NCBI RefSeq assembly: GCF_007830545.1
Contig: NZ_VLLF01000001.1
Location: 1-64,000, forward strand
Direction: 5' to 3'
Length of the DNA stretch: 64,000 nucleotides
DNA from: Roseibium hamelinense
GTDB lineage: Bacteria > Pseudomonadota > Alphaproteobacteria > Rhizobiales > Stappiaceae
The notes below the pieces were generated by a model. It made no database searches. It was not told the origin of the DNA and saw only the letters and a program-made list of their open reading frames with translations. Positions 25,516 through 34,161 of this stretch are shown here, piece after piece; position 1 is the first letter of the stretch, and each line of letters starts with the position of its first letter. Both the position numbers and the translations under genes were made by a program.

Positions 25516-25953
25516 GTGACGGGTCCTATCCTGTGTCTTGTCGACATCGCCCATGCCGAGAGCGGCGGGGCCCTTCTGCGTCATGCCATCGACCTCTTTC
25601 CTGAGCGCGACATTCATGTCGCCTATGTCATGCCATACGGGTTTTACAGCTATGTCGAACCCTTCGTATCCGAGGAAAGCCAGAAGGCTGCCGCCGCGCG
25701 CGCCCATGACGAGTTGGGGGCGTTGGTCTCCGGGCTGAGGGCGGAGCTGACACTCCACGTGCTGCGCGGCGGGATCGGCGAGCAATCGCTGCGCTTGGCC
25801 GCCAAGTTGAAGGCTTCAATCATCGTCTTGAATGCGATGCGCAGCGAAAGCACCCATGTCACGCTCGGCACCCATGCGGCGCAGATCGCTCGCCACGCGG
25901 AATGCAGCGTTCATCTTGTCCGGCATCAGGCCAACGCCGCGGGGTACGGTTAA
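25516..25953 (+). CDS. UspA-family protein linked to TRAP operon
   Basis: This is a 145-residue universal stress protein fold (ILCLVDIAHAESGGALLRHA ... HVTLGTHAAQIARHAECSVHLV). The start is a GTG at 25516, 4 bases after dctM. The ATP-binding G-2x-G-9x-G(S/T) signature is degenerate: where active Usps have GxxG, this has MRSESTHVTLGTHA. TRAP operons often carry a Usp (compare TeaD of the ectoine transporter) that modulates uptake; the same role is inferred here. Confidence 0.8.
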   Translation: MTGPILCLVDIAHAESGGALLRHAIDLFPERDIHVAYVMPYGFYSYVEPFVSEESQKAAAARAHDELGALVSGLRAELTLHVLRGGIGEQSLRLAAKLKASIIVLNAMRSESTHVTLGTHAAQIARHAECSVHLVRHQANAAGYG

Positions 25954-25989
25954 TGCAGAAATCCCCATGTCGGGCTTAGTCTAAGGGCG

Positions 25990-26904
25990 TCAACGATCCA
26001 TGTCCTTCGGTCCCGCGTCCTCTCGGATCTTGGCCAGCCACGTTACGAACAGGTCTCGGGGTTGATAGCTTGGTTCGTCTTTTGGCCAGACAAAGTAATA
26101 AGCACCAATGCTGGTTCTGCTCTCGGGCCAAAGCGCGACAAGCCTGCCATCCTTCAGTTCGGTTCCAATAAGGTATGTCGGTAGCAGGGCCGCTCCCATG
26201 CCATGGATGGCCGCCTGAATAATCGAAGCGAACTGATCGAACAGCATGCCGGTAGGGCATTCGAGCTCATCCCCCGTCGTCTGAGCCCAGGTTTCCCAAG
26301 CGTTCGGCCGTGTCTCGAGGTGCAGAATTGGCAGCGACAGTAGATCCTTCAGCGCACTGCCCTTCAAGGTTTTTGCCAAATCGGGCGATGCCACGGGCAC
26401 CACATATTCCCGCATGAGTTCCTGGTAGGCGACATCGGGCCAATCGCACTGGCCAAAGTGGATGGCACCGTGAAACGGTTCTGCTGCAAAGTCGAAAGGT
26501 CTCAGCCGGGTGCTGAGATTCACGGTCACCTCTGGATGGTTTGCCACGAAATCCGGCAGTTTCGGCGCCAGCCAGCGCACACCAAAGGCCGGAAGTATCG
26601 CGATGTTCAGCTGACCGCCGGCTGGGTTCGCTTTGAGCCGCAGGCTCGCTGTGCCGATCTGTTCAAGCGCGCCGCGGACTTGCGTGCAATAGTCGCGGGC
26701 GGCCGGGGCCAGCTTGATGCTCCTCTTGTCCCGGATAAAGAGCGCCATGTCGAGATACTCTTCGAGCAGCCTGAGCTGGCGGCTGACCGCGCTTTGGGAC
26801 ACGCCCATCTCAAGCCCGGTTTGCGAGACATTCCCGGTCCGTTCAAAGGATTCCAGGGCTCGTAGGGCGGTCATCGGGGGCAGGAAGCGCTTTGGGTGCG
26901 GCAT
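25990..26904 (-). CDS. LysR-family regulator
   Basis: This is a 304-residue LysR protein. The HTH is in PPMTALRALESFERTGNVSQ and GVSQSAVSRQLRLLEEYLDM. The effector domain has LNIAILPAFGVRWLAPKLPD and IIQAAIHGMGAALLPTYLIG. The start at 26904 directly precedes the HTH. It is divergent from the aminotransferase gene, so it is the likely activator of the aminotransferase/AASADH/HglS operon. Confidence 0.88.
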   Translation of the reverse strand: MPHPKRFLPPMTALRALESFERTGNVSQTGLEMGVSQSAVSRQLRLLEEYLDMALFIRDKRSIKLAPAARDYCTQVRGALEQIGTASLRLKANPAGGQLNIAILPAFGVRWLAPKLPDFVANHPEVTVNLSTRLRPFDFAAEPFHGAIHFGQCDWPDVAYQELMREYVVPVASPDLAKTLKGSALKDLLSLPILHLETRPNAWETWAQTTGDELECPTGMLFDQFASIIQAAIHGMGAALLPTYLIGTELKDGRLVALWPESRTSIGAYYFVWPKDEPSYQPRDLFVTWLAKIREDAGPKDMDR

Positions 26905-26995
26905 AGGTATGAATTTTTGGTATATGTTATTCGATAATTGTATTTCGCATAAGATCAGCGGACATGTCAAAAACGATCTGCAATAGGAGCGGAAA
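26905..26995. promoter_or_regulatory. divergent LysR/aminotransferase promoter region
   Basis: These 91 bases are AT-rich compared with flanking genes and separate the divergent LysR and aminotransferase starts. They hold TATATGTTATTCGATAATTG and TTTCGCATAAG stretches suited to LysR (T-N11-A) boxes and two promoters. AGGAGC lies just before the aminotransferase start. Exact sites were not resolved. Confidence 0.4.
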
Positions 26996-28192
26996 ATGCT
27001 TAAGAAAGCAGATCGAATTAACGGAATCGAGCTTTCGGAGATTGTTGCGATCTCAGAAGAGGCTGTGCGGATGCGTGCCGCAGGCCATGACGTTTTAGCA
27101 TTATGAACGGGCGAGCCCGACTTTCCGACGCCTGCGCATATCTGCGATGCCGCGTACAGGGCGATGCAGGCAGGACAGACGCGGTATCCGCCAACCGCCG
27201 GGACCGCCGCGTTGCGGCCGGCCATTGCCGACAAGGCGGGTGTGGCCGCGGCAAACGTAATCGTCGCCACCGGCGCGAAACAGGTTCTGGCCGATATGTT
27301 TCTGGCCACGCTGAACCAGGGTGACGAGGTGATTGTGCCGACTCCTTACTGGACCAGCTATTCGGACATCATCGCCCTGTCGGGCGGTGAAGCGTTGCTC
27401 CTGCGTTGTGGTGCCGACGCGGGTTTCAAGATGACGCCGGAACAGCTTGAGGCCACGATCACGCCGCGCACGCGCTGGGTCTTGCTCAACTCGCCGTCCA
27501 ATCCGACGGGCGCCGTTTACACTGCCAAAGAGCTGGCTGCGCTTGGGGCAGTCCTGGCACGCTACCCCCATGTCTGGATCGCGTCTGACGAAATCTACGA
27601 CCTGATCTGTTACGCGCCATTTACGTCGTTTTGCAACGCGTGCCCCGATCTAGCGGATCGGACGATCATCATCAACGGCGTGTCTAAGGCCCACGCGATG
27701 ACGGGCTGGCGGATCGGCTGGGCCATTGCTCCGACCGAACTGATCCAGGCAATGATCGCCGTGCAGGGGCAAATCACCTCGGGTGCCTGCTCGATCTCGC
27801 AAGCGGCTGCGCTGGAAGCGGTGACCGGGGATCAAAGCCACATTACGGAGCGGCTCGACGCCTTCCGCGACCGCCGGGATTTTGTTGTGGATGCGCTGAA
27901 CGCCATACCCGGCTTCACCTGCTCGGTGCCTGACGGAGCCCTCTATGTCTTTCCGTCCTGCGAGGCGGTGCTTGGCCTCCGCACCCCGGACGGCGCTCGG
28001 CTGGAAACCGACACCGACTTTTGCGCTTATGTGATTGCTACCACGGGCCTTGCCATCGTGCCCGGTCGCGCCTTCGGGCTGCCGGGGCATTTCCGCCTTT
28101 CTTACGCATATGCACGCGCCAGTCTTGAAGACGGCTGCGCGCGCCTGACCCGGGCTGTTCAAGGCCTGGCCTCGAACCAAAGGACAGCCTGA
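26996..28192 (+). pseudogene. class I aminotransferase with in-frame TGA
   Basis: Apart from one stop codon this is a complete 398-codon PLP aminotransferase of the aspartate aminotransferase group. It starts at 26996 with AGGAGC upstream and reads IELSEIVAISEEAVRMRAAG, HDVLAL, then TGA (27104-27106), then TGEPDFPTPAHICDAAYRAM. The family has glycine here (LGxGEPDF), so GGA changed to TGA explains it. The PLP lysine is in NGVSKAHAMTGWRIGWA, with NSPSNPTGAVY and a C-terminal RLSYAYA. It abuts the AASADH gene (TGATG) and would convert 2-aminoadipate to 2-oxoadipate. A restart at ATG 27164 would lose about 56 residues including substrate-binding parts. Confidence 0.8.
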
Positions 28193-29694
28193 TGAAATAC
28201 CAAGACATTCTCGACGCCTGCGGCCTGATCGCGGCAGACACCACCGGCGGCATGCTTCCCGTCACCACACCTATTGATGGCAGCGAAATTGCGCAAGTCC
28301 CGATGCATTCCGTTGCAGACGCAAAGGCTGCGATTGCCAAGGGGGTGCATGCCTTCGACGTCTGGCGCAAGGTGCCCGCACCGCGCCGGGGCGAGCTGGT
28401 GCGCATCTTGGGTGAAGAGCTGCGCCGCGAAAAGGAGAACCTTGGCCGCCTCGTGTCGCTGGAATGCGGCAAGATCTATCAGGAGGGACTGGGCGAAGTG
28501 CAGGAGATGATCGACATCTGCGACTTCGCTGTCGGCCTGTCGCGGCAGCTTTACGGTTTGACCATCGCATCCGAGCGTCCGGGGCATTCGATGCGCGAAA
28601 CATGGCACCCCATCGGTATTTGCGGCATTATCACCGCCTTTAACTTTCCCGCTGCGCCGTGGCGTTGGAACGCCGCACTGGCGCTGGTCTGCGGTGATCC
28701 AGTCATCGCCAAGCCCTCGGAAAAGACACCGCTGACACAGCTGGCGATTCAGAAGATTTGTGAGCGTGCCATGGCCGCCTTTGGCGAAGATGCGCCCAAT
28801 GGCCTGATCCAGACCCTGATCGGAGAGCCTGATTTGGGCGAGGTTCTGACAGCCTCGCGCGATGTTGCGCTCATTTCGGCCACCGGCTCCGTGGCCATGG
28901 GCAAGGCGGTTGCGGCAGATATGTCGAAGCGTCTGGGCAAGAGCATCCTGGAACTGGGTGGCAACAACGCGATGATTGTGGCGCCTTCGGCTGATCTGGA
29001 AATGGCCGTGCGGGCGATTGTCTTTTCCGCCGTGGGTACGGCAGGCCAGCGCTGCACCTCGCTACGTCGCCTGATCGTGCATCAAGACATCTACGATCAA
29101 CTGATCCCACGCCTGACCAAAGTCTACGAGGGGCTTTCCATCGGCAGCCCGCTGGAAGACGGGACCCTTGTCGGCCCGCTGATCGACGCCGGAGCCATGA
29201 CGGCGATGCAAAAAGCGTTGGAGCAGGCCAAAGCCGAAGGCGGTACCGTCCATGGTGGTGCCCGGGCTTTGACCGGTCAGTACCCCGATGCGGCCTATGT
29301 CTTCCCCGCGATCGTCGAAATGCCTGAACAAAGCGCCGTTGTGCATATAGAGACCTTCGCCCCGATCCTTTACGCCATGAAGTACTCTGACCTCGACGCC
29401 GCCATTGCGATGCAGAACGCCGTGCCGCAGGGGCTTTCGTCCTGCATCTTCTCAACCGATGTGCGCGAGACCGAGCATTTCCTGTCGGCGCAAGGCTCTG
29501 ACTGCGGCATCGCGAACGTCAATATCGGCCCGTCCGGAGCGGAGATCGGTGGGGCCTTTGGCGGCGAAAAGGAAAGTGGTGGCGGGCGCGAAAGCGGATC
29601 TGACGCATGGCGCGCTTACATGCGTCGCCAGACCAGCACGGTGAACTACTCGCGCGAGTTGCCGCTCGCCCAAGGCATCTCGTTCGAGATATGA
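28192..29694 (+). CDS. amaB: L-aminoadipate-semialdehyde dehydrogenase (ALDH7-like)
   Basis: This is a 500-residue aldehyde dehydrogenase. The fold landmarks are GICGIITAFNFPAAPWRWNA, the NAD site ISATGSVAMGKAVA, the catalytic glutamate ILELGGNNAMIV and the nucleophile in TAGQRCTSLRRL. It also has the ALDH7 (antiquitin/AmaB) features GAEIGGAFGGEKESGGGRES and SDAWRAYMRRQTSTVNYS. It should oxidise aminoadipate semialdehyde to 2-aminoadipate. The position between the aminotransferase (overlap of 1 base) and HglS fixes the pathway as lysine degradation. Confidence 0.88.
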   Translation: MKYQDILDACGLIAADTTGGMLPVTTPIDGSEIAQVPMHSVADAKAAIAKGVHAFDVWRKVPAPRRGELVRILGEELRREKENLGRLVSLECGKIYQEGLGEVQEMIDICDFAVGLSRQLYGLTIASERPGHSMRETWHPIGICGIITAFNFPAAPWRWNAALALVCGDPVIAKPSEKTPLTQLAIQKICERAMAAFGEDAPNGLIQTLIGEPDLGEVLTASRDVALISATGSVAMGKAVAADMSKRLGKSILELGGNNAMIVAPSADLEMAVRAIVFSAVGTAGQRCTSLRRLIVHQDIYDQLIPRLTKVYEGLSIGSPLEDGTLVGPLIDAGAMTAMQKALEQAKAEGGTVHGGARALTGQYPDAAYVFPAIVEMPEQSAVVHIETFAPILYAMKYSDLDAAIAMQNAVPQGLSSCIFSTDVRETEHFLSAQGSDCGIANVNIGPSGAEIGGAFGGEKESGGGRESGSDAWRAYMRRQTSTVNYSRELPLAQGISFEI

Positions 29695-29891
29695 GAACCG
29701 CGCCGTGCTCCGATGGTCTGTGGTCCGACACGGCCACTGACCGGGCGGAGCGGATGATCTTTGGGGCGTTTGGCACCGGAGACCCGCCTCTGTCGATTCA
29801 TGATGCCCAATCTGAACCCTACGCTGCCGCCAAGGGCCTCTACTACGAGACCGGCGCGGCGCTCACACATTTAACGAACGGGCGCATTTAG
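29691..29891 (+). CDS. small protein of unknown function
   Basis: The ATG overlaps the AASADH stop (ATGA) and a 66-residue frame follows: RTAPCSDGLWSDTATDRAER, MIFGAFGTGDPPLSIHDAQS, then GLYYETGAALTHLTNGRI. It ends 18 bases before hglS. Coupling on both sides argues that it is translated. I do not recognise the family; it could be a remnant of a larger enzyme. Confidence 0.4.
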   Translation: MRTAPCSDGLWSDTATDRAERMIFGAFGTGDPPLSIHDAQSEPYAAAKGLYYETGAALTHLTNGRI

Positions 29892-29909
29892 ACGCCAAAG
29901 GACCACAAT

Positions 29910-31271
29910 ATGACGGTTTCCCCGGGCCAGATTCGGGCCGACTTCTCGGCGGCAATGTCGGAGATGTACCGCACGGAGGTGCCCGCCTACGGCACTCTCG
30001 TCAGGATTGTCGAGCAGGTAAACGCAGGCGTTCTGGACCGCGATGACAATGCGCTTGCCTTGACGCCTGGCGAAGACACCAACCGCATCAGCGCCGAACG
30101 CCACGGCGCGATCCGGTTGGGTACCGCCGAAGAACTGGCTATGATGGGGCGGGTGTTCGCTGTCATGGGGATGGAGCCCATCGGCTATTACGATCTGTCT
30201 GTTGCTTCCGTACCCGTGCATTCTACCGCGTTTCGCCCTATTGGGCGGGAGGCTTTGGCCGAAAACCCGTTTCGTGTCTTTACGTCGCTGTTGCGGCTTG
30301 AACTGATCCAGGATGAAGTCTTGCGGGATAAGGCCGCCGCAACGCTTGCCCGCCGCTGTATTTTTACCGATGATGCAATTCGACTGACAGAAAAAGCCGA
30401 AGCTGAAGGTGGGCTCGGGGCCGAGGATGCATCGCGCTTTGTTACCGAGGTTCTAGAGACATTCCGCTGGCATCCAGAAGCCTGCGTCGATGATGCTACC
30501 TTTGACGAGTTGATCGCAGCACACCGTTTGATTGCGGATGTCGTCTCGTTCAAAGGGCCGCATATCAACCATCTGACGCCGCGGACGCTCGATATTGACG
30601 CGGCCCAGGCCGAAATGTTGGCCCACGGCCTGCCCGCAAAAGCCATCGTCGAAGGCCCGCCGCGCCGCGCCTGTCCGATCCTGTTGCGGCAAACCGCGTT
30701 CAAGGCGCTGAACGAGGCGATCCGCTTCCCCGTGGACGGCGGCTGGCAAGAGGGACAGCACACAGCACGTTTTGGTGAAATCGAACAACGTGGCGTGGCG
30801 CTGACCCCGAAAGGTCGCGCGCTTTACGATCAGCTTCTGGCAGACGTTCGTGCCGAAATACTGCCAGCTGCTGACGGCTCCAACGCGGCGGACTACGTCG
30901 CAAAGCTAGAAGACGTGTTCAAAGCTTTCCCCGACACATGGCGCGAACTTCACGATCAGGACCTCGGCTACTTTAAGTATGCGCCGGGAAATGGGGCAGT
31001 TAAGGGCGAGGGTCTACAGGCTTTGCTAGATTCGGGTGCCCTAACCCTCAGTCCCATTATTTACGAAGACTTTTTACCCGTCAGTGCCGCAGGTATTTTC
31101 CAATCAAATCTTGGCGACGAGGCGCGCACTGACAGCCAAGCCGCGTCGAGCCGCTCTTCTTTTGAGGCCGCCCTTGGCAAGCGCGTGATCGATGAGTTTG
31201 CCCTCTATGAAGCTATGCAAGCGGCATCCTACACGGCGGCGTTGGAACAAGTGAACAAGGGCGCAGCATGA
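29910..31271 (+). CDS. hglS: 2-oxoadipate dioxygenase/decarboxylase (DUF1338)
   Basis: This is a 453-residue DUF1338 protein, the HglS/YdcJ family. HglS is an Fe(II) enzyme that converts 2-oxoadipate with O2 to D-2-hydroxyglutarate and CO2, the final special step of bacterial lysine degradation. Visible landmarks are AERHGAIRLGTAEEL (metal His65 and the substrate-binding Arg69), KGPHINHLTPRTLDID (second His) and RFGEIEQRGVALTPKGRALY (metal Glu). The start at 29910 follows AAAGGACC. It closes the aminotransferase-AASADH-HglS operon. Confidence 0.88.
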   Translation: MTVSPGQIRADFSAAMSEMYRTEVPAYGTLVRIVEQVNAGVLDRDDNALALTPGEDTNRISAERHGAIRLGTAEELAMMGRVFAVMGMEPIGYYDLSVASVPVHSTAFRPIGREALAENPFRVFTSLLRLELIQDEVLRDKAAATLARRCIFTDDAIRLTEKAEAEGGLGAEDASRFVTEVLETFRWHPEACVDDATFDELIAAHRLIADVVSFKGPHINHLTPRTLDIDAAQAEMLAHGLPAKAIVEGPPRRACPILLRQTAFKALNEAIRFPVDGGWQEGQHTARFGEIEQRGVALTPKGRALYDQLLADVRAEILPAADGSNAADYVAKLEDVFKAFPDTWRELHDQDLGYFKYAPGNGAVKGEGLQALLDSGALTLSPIIYEDFLPVSAAGIFQSNLGDEARTDSQAASSRSSFEAALGKRVIDEFALYEAMQAASYTAALEQVNKGAA

Positions 31272-31527
31272 GTTTTCCGGCGGGTATACAGTCGGTCACC
31301 GATCCCAAGGGTATCTAAGAGCGCAGGGTCCCGACTTCGCGCGTTTCATTCTGCTCGACGGCTCGTCTTGGTTCGCGTCCTTCCAGCAGCTCAATTTGAG
31401 CGGGGTGCCAAGATATAAGCGAGGGGCAACGCGTTGAAGAAGAGGCAATTTCCAGAAACTCGCTGGATACAATGATCATGTCGCTACTCTCGTGCCATTG
31501 ACCTCAGAGGTTGGTCAAGCCGAGCCC
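31272..31527 (+). other. scar downstream of hglS; 16-codon stub
   Basis: An ATG overlapping the hglS stop opens a 16-codon frame (MSFPAGIQSVTDPKGI, 31268-31318), which may be the cut-off start of a further operon gene. Nothing recognisable follows before the transposase relic. The stretch is best read as an insertion or deletion scar. Confidence 0.4.
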
Positions 31528-31782
31528 TCACGCCGCTTCGCATGTGTAAGTGGTGATGATTCCATCCAGCTGGCTCTTGCGGCAGACAGGCCCGTCACGT
31601 GCGGGCCGAAAATCGATCTGAAGCACGTTGTTGCCAATGTCACTTCCGCGATGTGGCCGCTCGGTGTTGTAGTGGCGCACCCAAGTGCGAAGGATGTAGT
31701 CGATCCCGTTGGCCGGAATGCGGACCCGCAGGATGTCGATGTGGGTCCTCAGTAGCCGCACCTGTGCGTTGTGGCGGGGCAT
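31528..31782 (-). pseudogene. DDE-integrase transposase, C-terminal relic
   Basis: About 84 codons read LRTHIDILRVRIPANGIDYI, LRTWVRHYNTERPHRG, then DFRPARDGPVCRKSQLDGII. The phrase WVRHYNTERPHRG is the end of the rve integrase core in IS3/IS481-like transposases. The rest of the gene is missing. It marks an old insertion at the edge of the lysine island. Confidence 0.7.
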
Positions 31783-32440
31783 GAAGAACTGGGACAGTAA
31801 GAACAGGAGGAGAGAGAAGGTCTAATTTATCTTGCCGCGCTCGAGTTCTGAATCTAAAAACTTCGTTAAATCAACTCGATGGGCCAAGTTTACATTTTGG
31901 CACCCCGCTCACGGAAGCCAAAAAAGCGCAGACCAGAAGACGCCGGCATCAAGTCAGGGCAGCGGCCGTGATAGGGCCTGAGCCGCCGCCCGTTGATCCT
32001 CGTGACTGGCGGCGTAACACAGTGCTGAGCGCCGCAATGATACACTCCGCGATTATTGAGTGCGTTTGGATTCCAGACCCCTTTCGTGCCAGTTAGGTTT
32101 AGAGTCCGCGGTTCAGTTATGCAAAATCAATGGGTTAGGAGGTGGAGAGCGTTGGATTCCAAACCCATCCACTCCGCCATCATTTGGTTTTAACAATCTG
32201 TAATTGTTGAACTTTTGACAGCTGCATTGTTGCGGAGCTGAAAATCGCTCTGAAATTGTAGCGCGCAACTTCCTTTCGCAAATCGCGCAAGTTCATTTGG
32301 CACCCAATTTAAAGCCCCTTTTGGCCCACAGCGTTTGTTCGGATAGAGCGCGGGTAAAGTCCGAAAAGAGACCACTTTGGCCATTGCTGCGACTTATGCA
32401 AATGACCGCAATGCGGTGCCAATGCGAAGGATTTGAAATG
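31783..32440. other. non-coding island border
   Basis: No protein gene is supported over about 650 bases. The region is less GC-rich than its neighbours. It contains two stretches that resemble tRNA 3' ends (listed separately), a common signature of former integration sites. Confidence 0.45.
32064..32179 (+). repeat. two tRNA-3'-end-like (att-like) sequences
   Basis: GTTTGGATTCCAGACCC at 32064-32080, ending in GTGCCA, and GTTGGATTCCAAACCC at 32151-32166, ending in CTCCGCCA, share the layout of a tRNA T-arm plus acceptor end with CCA. They lack the rest of a tRNA. They may be attachment-site leftovers of elements that integrate into tRNA-Ser/Leu genes. This is weak evidence. Confidence 0.35.
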
Positions 32441-32989
32441 TTAAGATTGGGTTGGGCCTTTTCCAGCTCTCGGGTTTGCACGGGTTCCGTCTGAGAGACC
32501 AATGCACAGCACGATTTCGTCTGCCCGCGGTGCATCTGGTACGCAAAGCGTCATTGTATCGATGTGATCAAACGACCAAGGCTCGTCCTTATGCCCAAGC
32601 GGCAAGTCAATGCACCCGCCCAATGGGCCGACCTTGTGATTTGACGGTATAAGAGCCTTGCCGCCACCGATGGCTGCTCGAACGGGTTTGCCAAGGGCGG
32701 GATGAAGTACAGCGGCACCATGCTCCATCGCGCCGGCCGACCCGATGAGAGCTGCTTTGCCATAGCAAACAGGTGGCCTACTCAGCATGTTCATAAGGTC
32801 GTGTACCAAGGATTGGCCAAGTTCCGCACTCACCTCGAAAAGCTGAGACAGATCTTGTTGATCGATCCCGGCATAAGGGTTTTTGAAGACAGCGGCGGCG
32901 GCGACGCGAATGATCGTATCACATGATCTGCCCATTTCATCTGCGGCGATAACTTCGCGAATGAACACCGTTTTCCGAACACTCCTCAT
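32441..32989 (-). CDS. DUF1185 'amino acid synthesis' family protein
   Basis: This is a 182-residue protein of the DUF1185 (AA_synth) family: VRKTVFIREVIAADEMGRSC, IIRVAAAAVFKNPYAGIDQ, then YGKAALIGSAGAMEHGAAVL, HPALGKPVRAAIGGGKALIP and SFDHIDTMTLCVPDAPRADE. The biochemical role is not established for the family despite its name. The start overlaps the MFS stop (ATGA), so it is translated from the same mRNA as the transporter. Confidence 0.8.
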   Translation of the reverse strand: MRSVRKTVFIREVIAADEMGRSCDTIIRVAAAAVFKNPYAGIDQQDLSQLFEVSAELGQSLVHDLMNMLSRPPVCYGKAALIGSAGAMEHGAAVLHPALGKPVRAAIGGGKALIPSNHKVGPLGGCIDLPLGHKDEPWSFDHIDTMTLCVPDAPRADEIVLCIGLSDGTRANPRAGKGPTQS

Positions 32990-34161
32990 CCAACTTTCCT
33001 TTCCAGACCCGCAAACGGGAGGCCTTTGAAATATTGAAAAGCAAGGCCCAAGGGGATTACCGCGGCGAACATGACGATGGCCAGCCAGATCGGCCCTTGC
33101 ACATTCCCAGTCGCATCCAGGATTGCGCCCGCTATCGGGGGCGTGACCAGCATGATCGCGTAGTAGACCGTAAAGAAGATGCCCATTCCGAACGCCCGCA
33201 CTTGAGGTCGCATCGCCTGGCCCGCCATTGCCATGATGACGCCGGCCGGGGCCATGCCGATCAGACCGAAAAGCACGCTCGCGCCCAGCCCGCCCCCTTG
33301 CACGCCAAGCAGCATGAGAGAAGCAACAGCCCCGCCCATGCAAACGGCCAAAACGGCATTCCGGCCGCCGAAACGGTCGACCACCTGGCCGCACACCGCG
33401 CCGGAAAAGATCATCAGCCAGCTTCCGATGCTGACGATACCAGCGGCAGCGATGGCAGATTGACCAAGCTCTTCAAGAACCTTTGGTCCGAACGAAAGGT
33501 ACGTCACATAAGCGGCATTGAACATGCCCCACGCGGACGCCGCACAGACAACCAAACGCCACTCCTGACCCGTTAGGGCAACGGCCGAGCCACCCTGTGC
33601 AGGCGGCAAATCGTGTGGCGGCCTGTAGTACAGAAGAACTCCGAGCGCCGCGAACAGGCAGTAAACCGAGGCCGCCTGAAAAGGAACCTGCCACCCGTAA
33701 GCCTGCGCAAGCCAGGCGTGGCCGACCTGTCCCATGGCAATGCCAAATGGCCAAGACATGACAAGGATGCTCATGGCGGTCGCGATTTCACGGCCTTCGA
33801 ACCAGTCCGCCACCATTTTTGTGAAATACAGCGTCGTGAACAGAAACCCGGCTCCGGCAAAGATGCGGCCCAGACCGATGGCCCAGCTTTCTGTTGCCAA
33901 GGACGACACGGCCCCGCCCAGGGCCAAAGCGCCCAGACCCATCACCACCATGATGCGGTCCGAAACAAAACGTCCCCAATAGCCTGCGGGTATGGCCAGC
34001 ACCAATCCTGGAGCCATGAAGAGCCCGATGAGGAGCCCTATACCTGCATAGTCGAGTCCGAAGGCGACGACGAGGTCGTCGCCTACAGACGCCACTGTCT
34101 GAAACTGAAACCCAAGTCCGATGCGGGCCAGAAACAGCAGTGCCAGGATGCGCCAGCGCAT
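32986..34161 (-). CDS. MFS transporter (NarK/CynX-like)
   Basis: This is a 391-residue, 12-helix major facilitator protein: RWRILALLFLARIGLGFQFQ, LLIGLFMAPGLVLAIPAGYW with GRFVSDR (the loop 2-3 motif), and MSWPFGIAMGQVGHAWLAQA. The ATG at 34161 is preferred over the in-frame TTG at 34170 because it overlaps the SnoaL stop (TGATG). The substrate is probably a small organic anion used or modified by the DUF1185 and SnoaL-like partners; this is inference. Confidence 0.82.
   Translation of the reverse strand: MRWRILALLFLARIGLGFQFQTVASVGDDLVVAFGLDYAGIGLLIGLFMAPGLVLAIPAGYWGRFVSDRIMVVMGLGALALGGAVSSLATESWAIGLGRIFAGAGFLFTTLYFTKMVADWFEGREIATAMSILVMSWPFGIAMGQVGHAWLAQAYGWQVPFQAASVYCLFAALGVLLYYRPPHDLPPAQGGSAVALTGQEWRLVVCAASAWGMFNAAYVTYLSFGPKVLEELGQSAIAAAGIVSIGSWLMIFSGAVCGQVVDRFGGRNAVLAVCMGGAVASLMLLGVQGGGLGASVLFGLIGMAPAGVIMAMAGQAMRPQVRAFGMGIFFTVYYAIMLVTPPIAGAILDATGNVQGPIWLAIVMFAAVIPLGLAFQYFKGLPFAGLERKVG

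Noticed and set aside
27104-27106. TGA read as selenocysteine in the aminotransferase
   Set aside because: The family has glycine at this place, not cysteine, and no selenocysteine insertion structure was evident. A point mutation or sequence error is simpler.
32151-32179. Complete tRNA gene
   Set aside because: Only a T-arm and acceptor-like end is visible; no D-arm or anticodon arm could be folded upstream.
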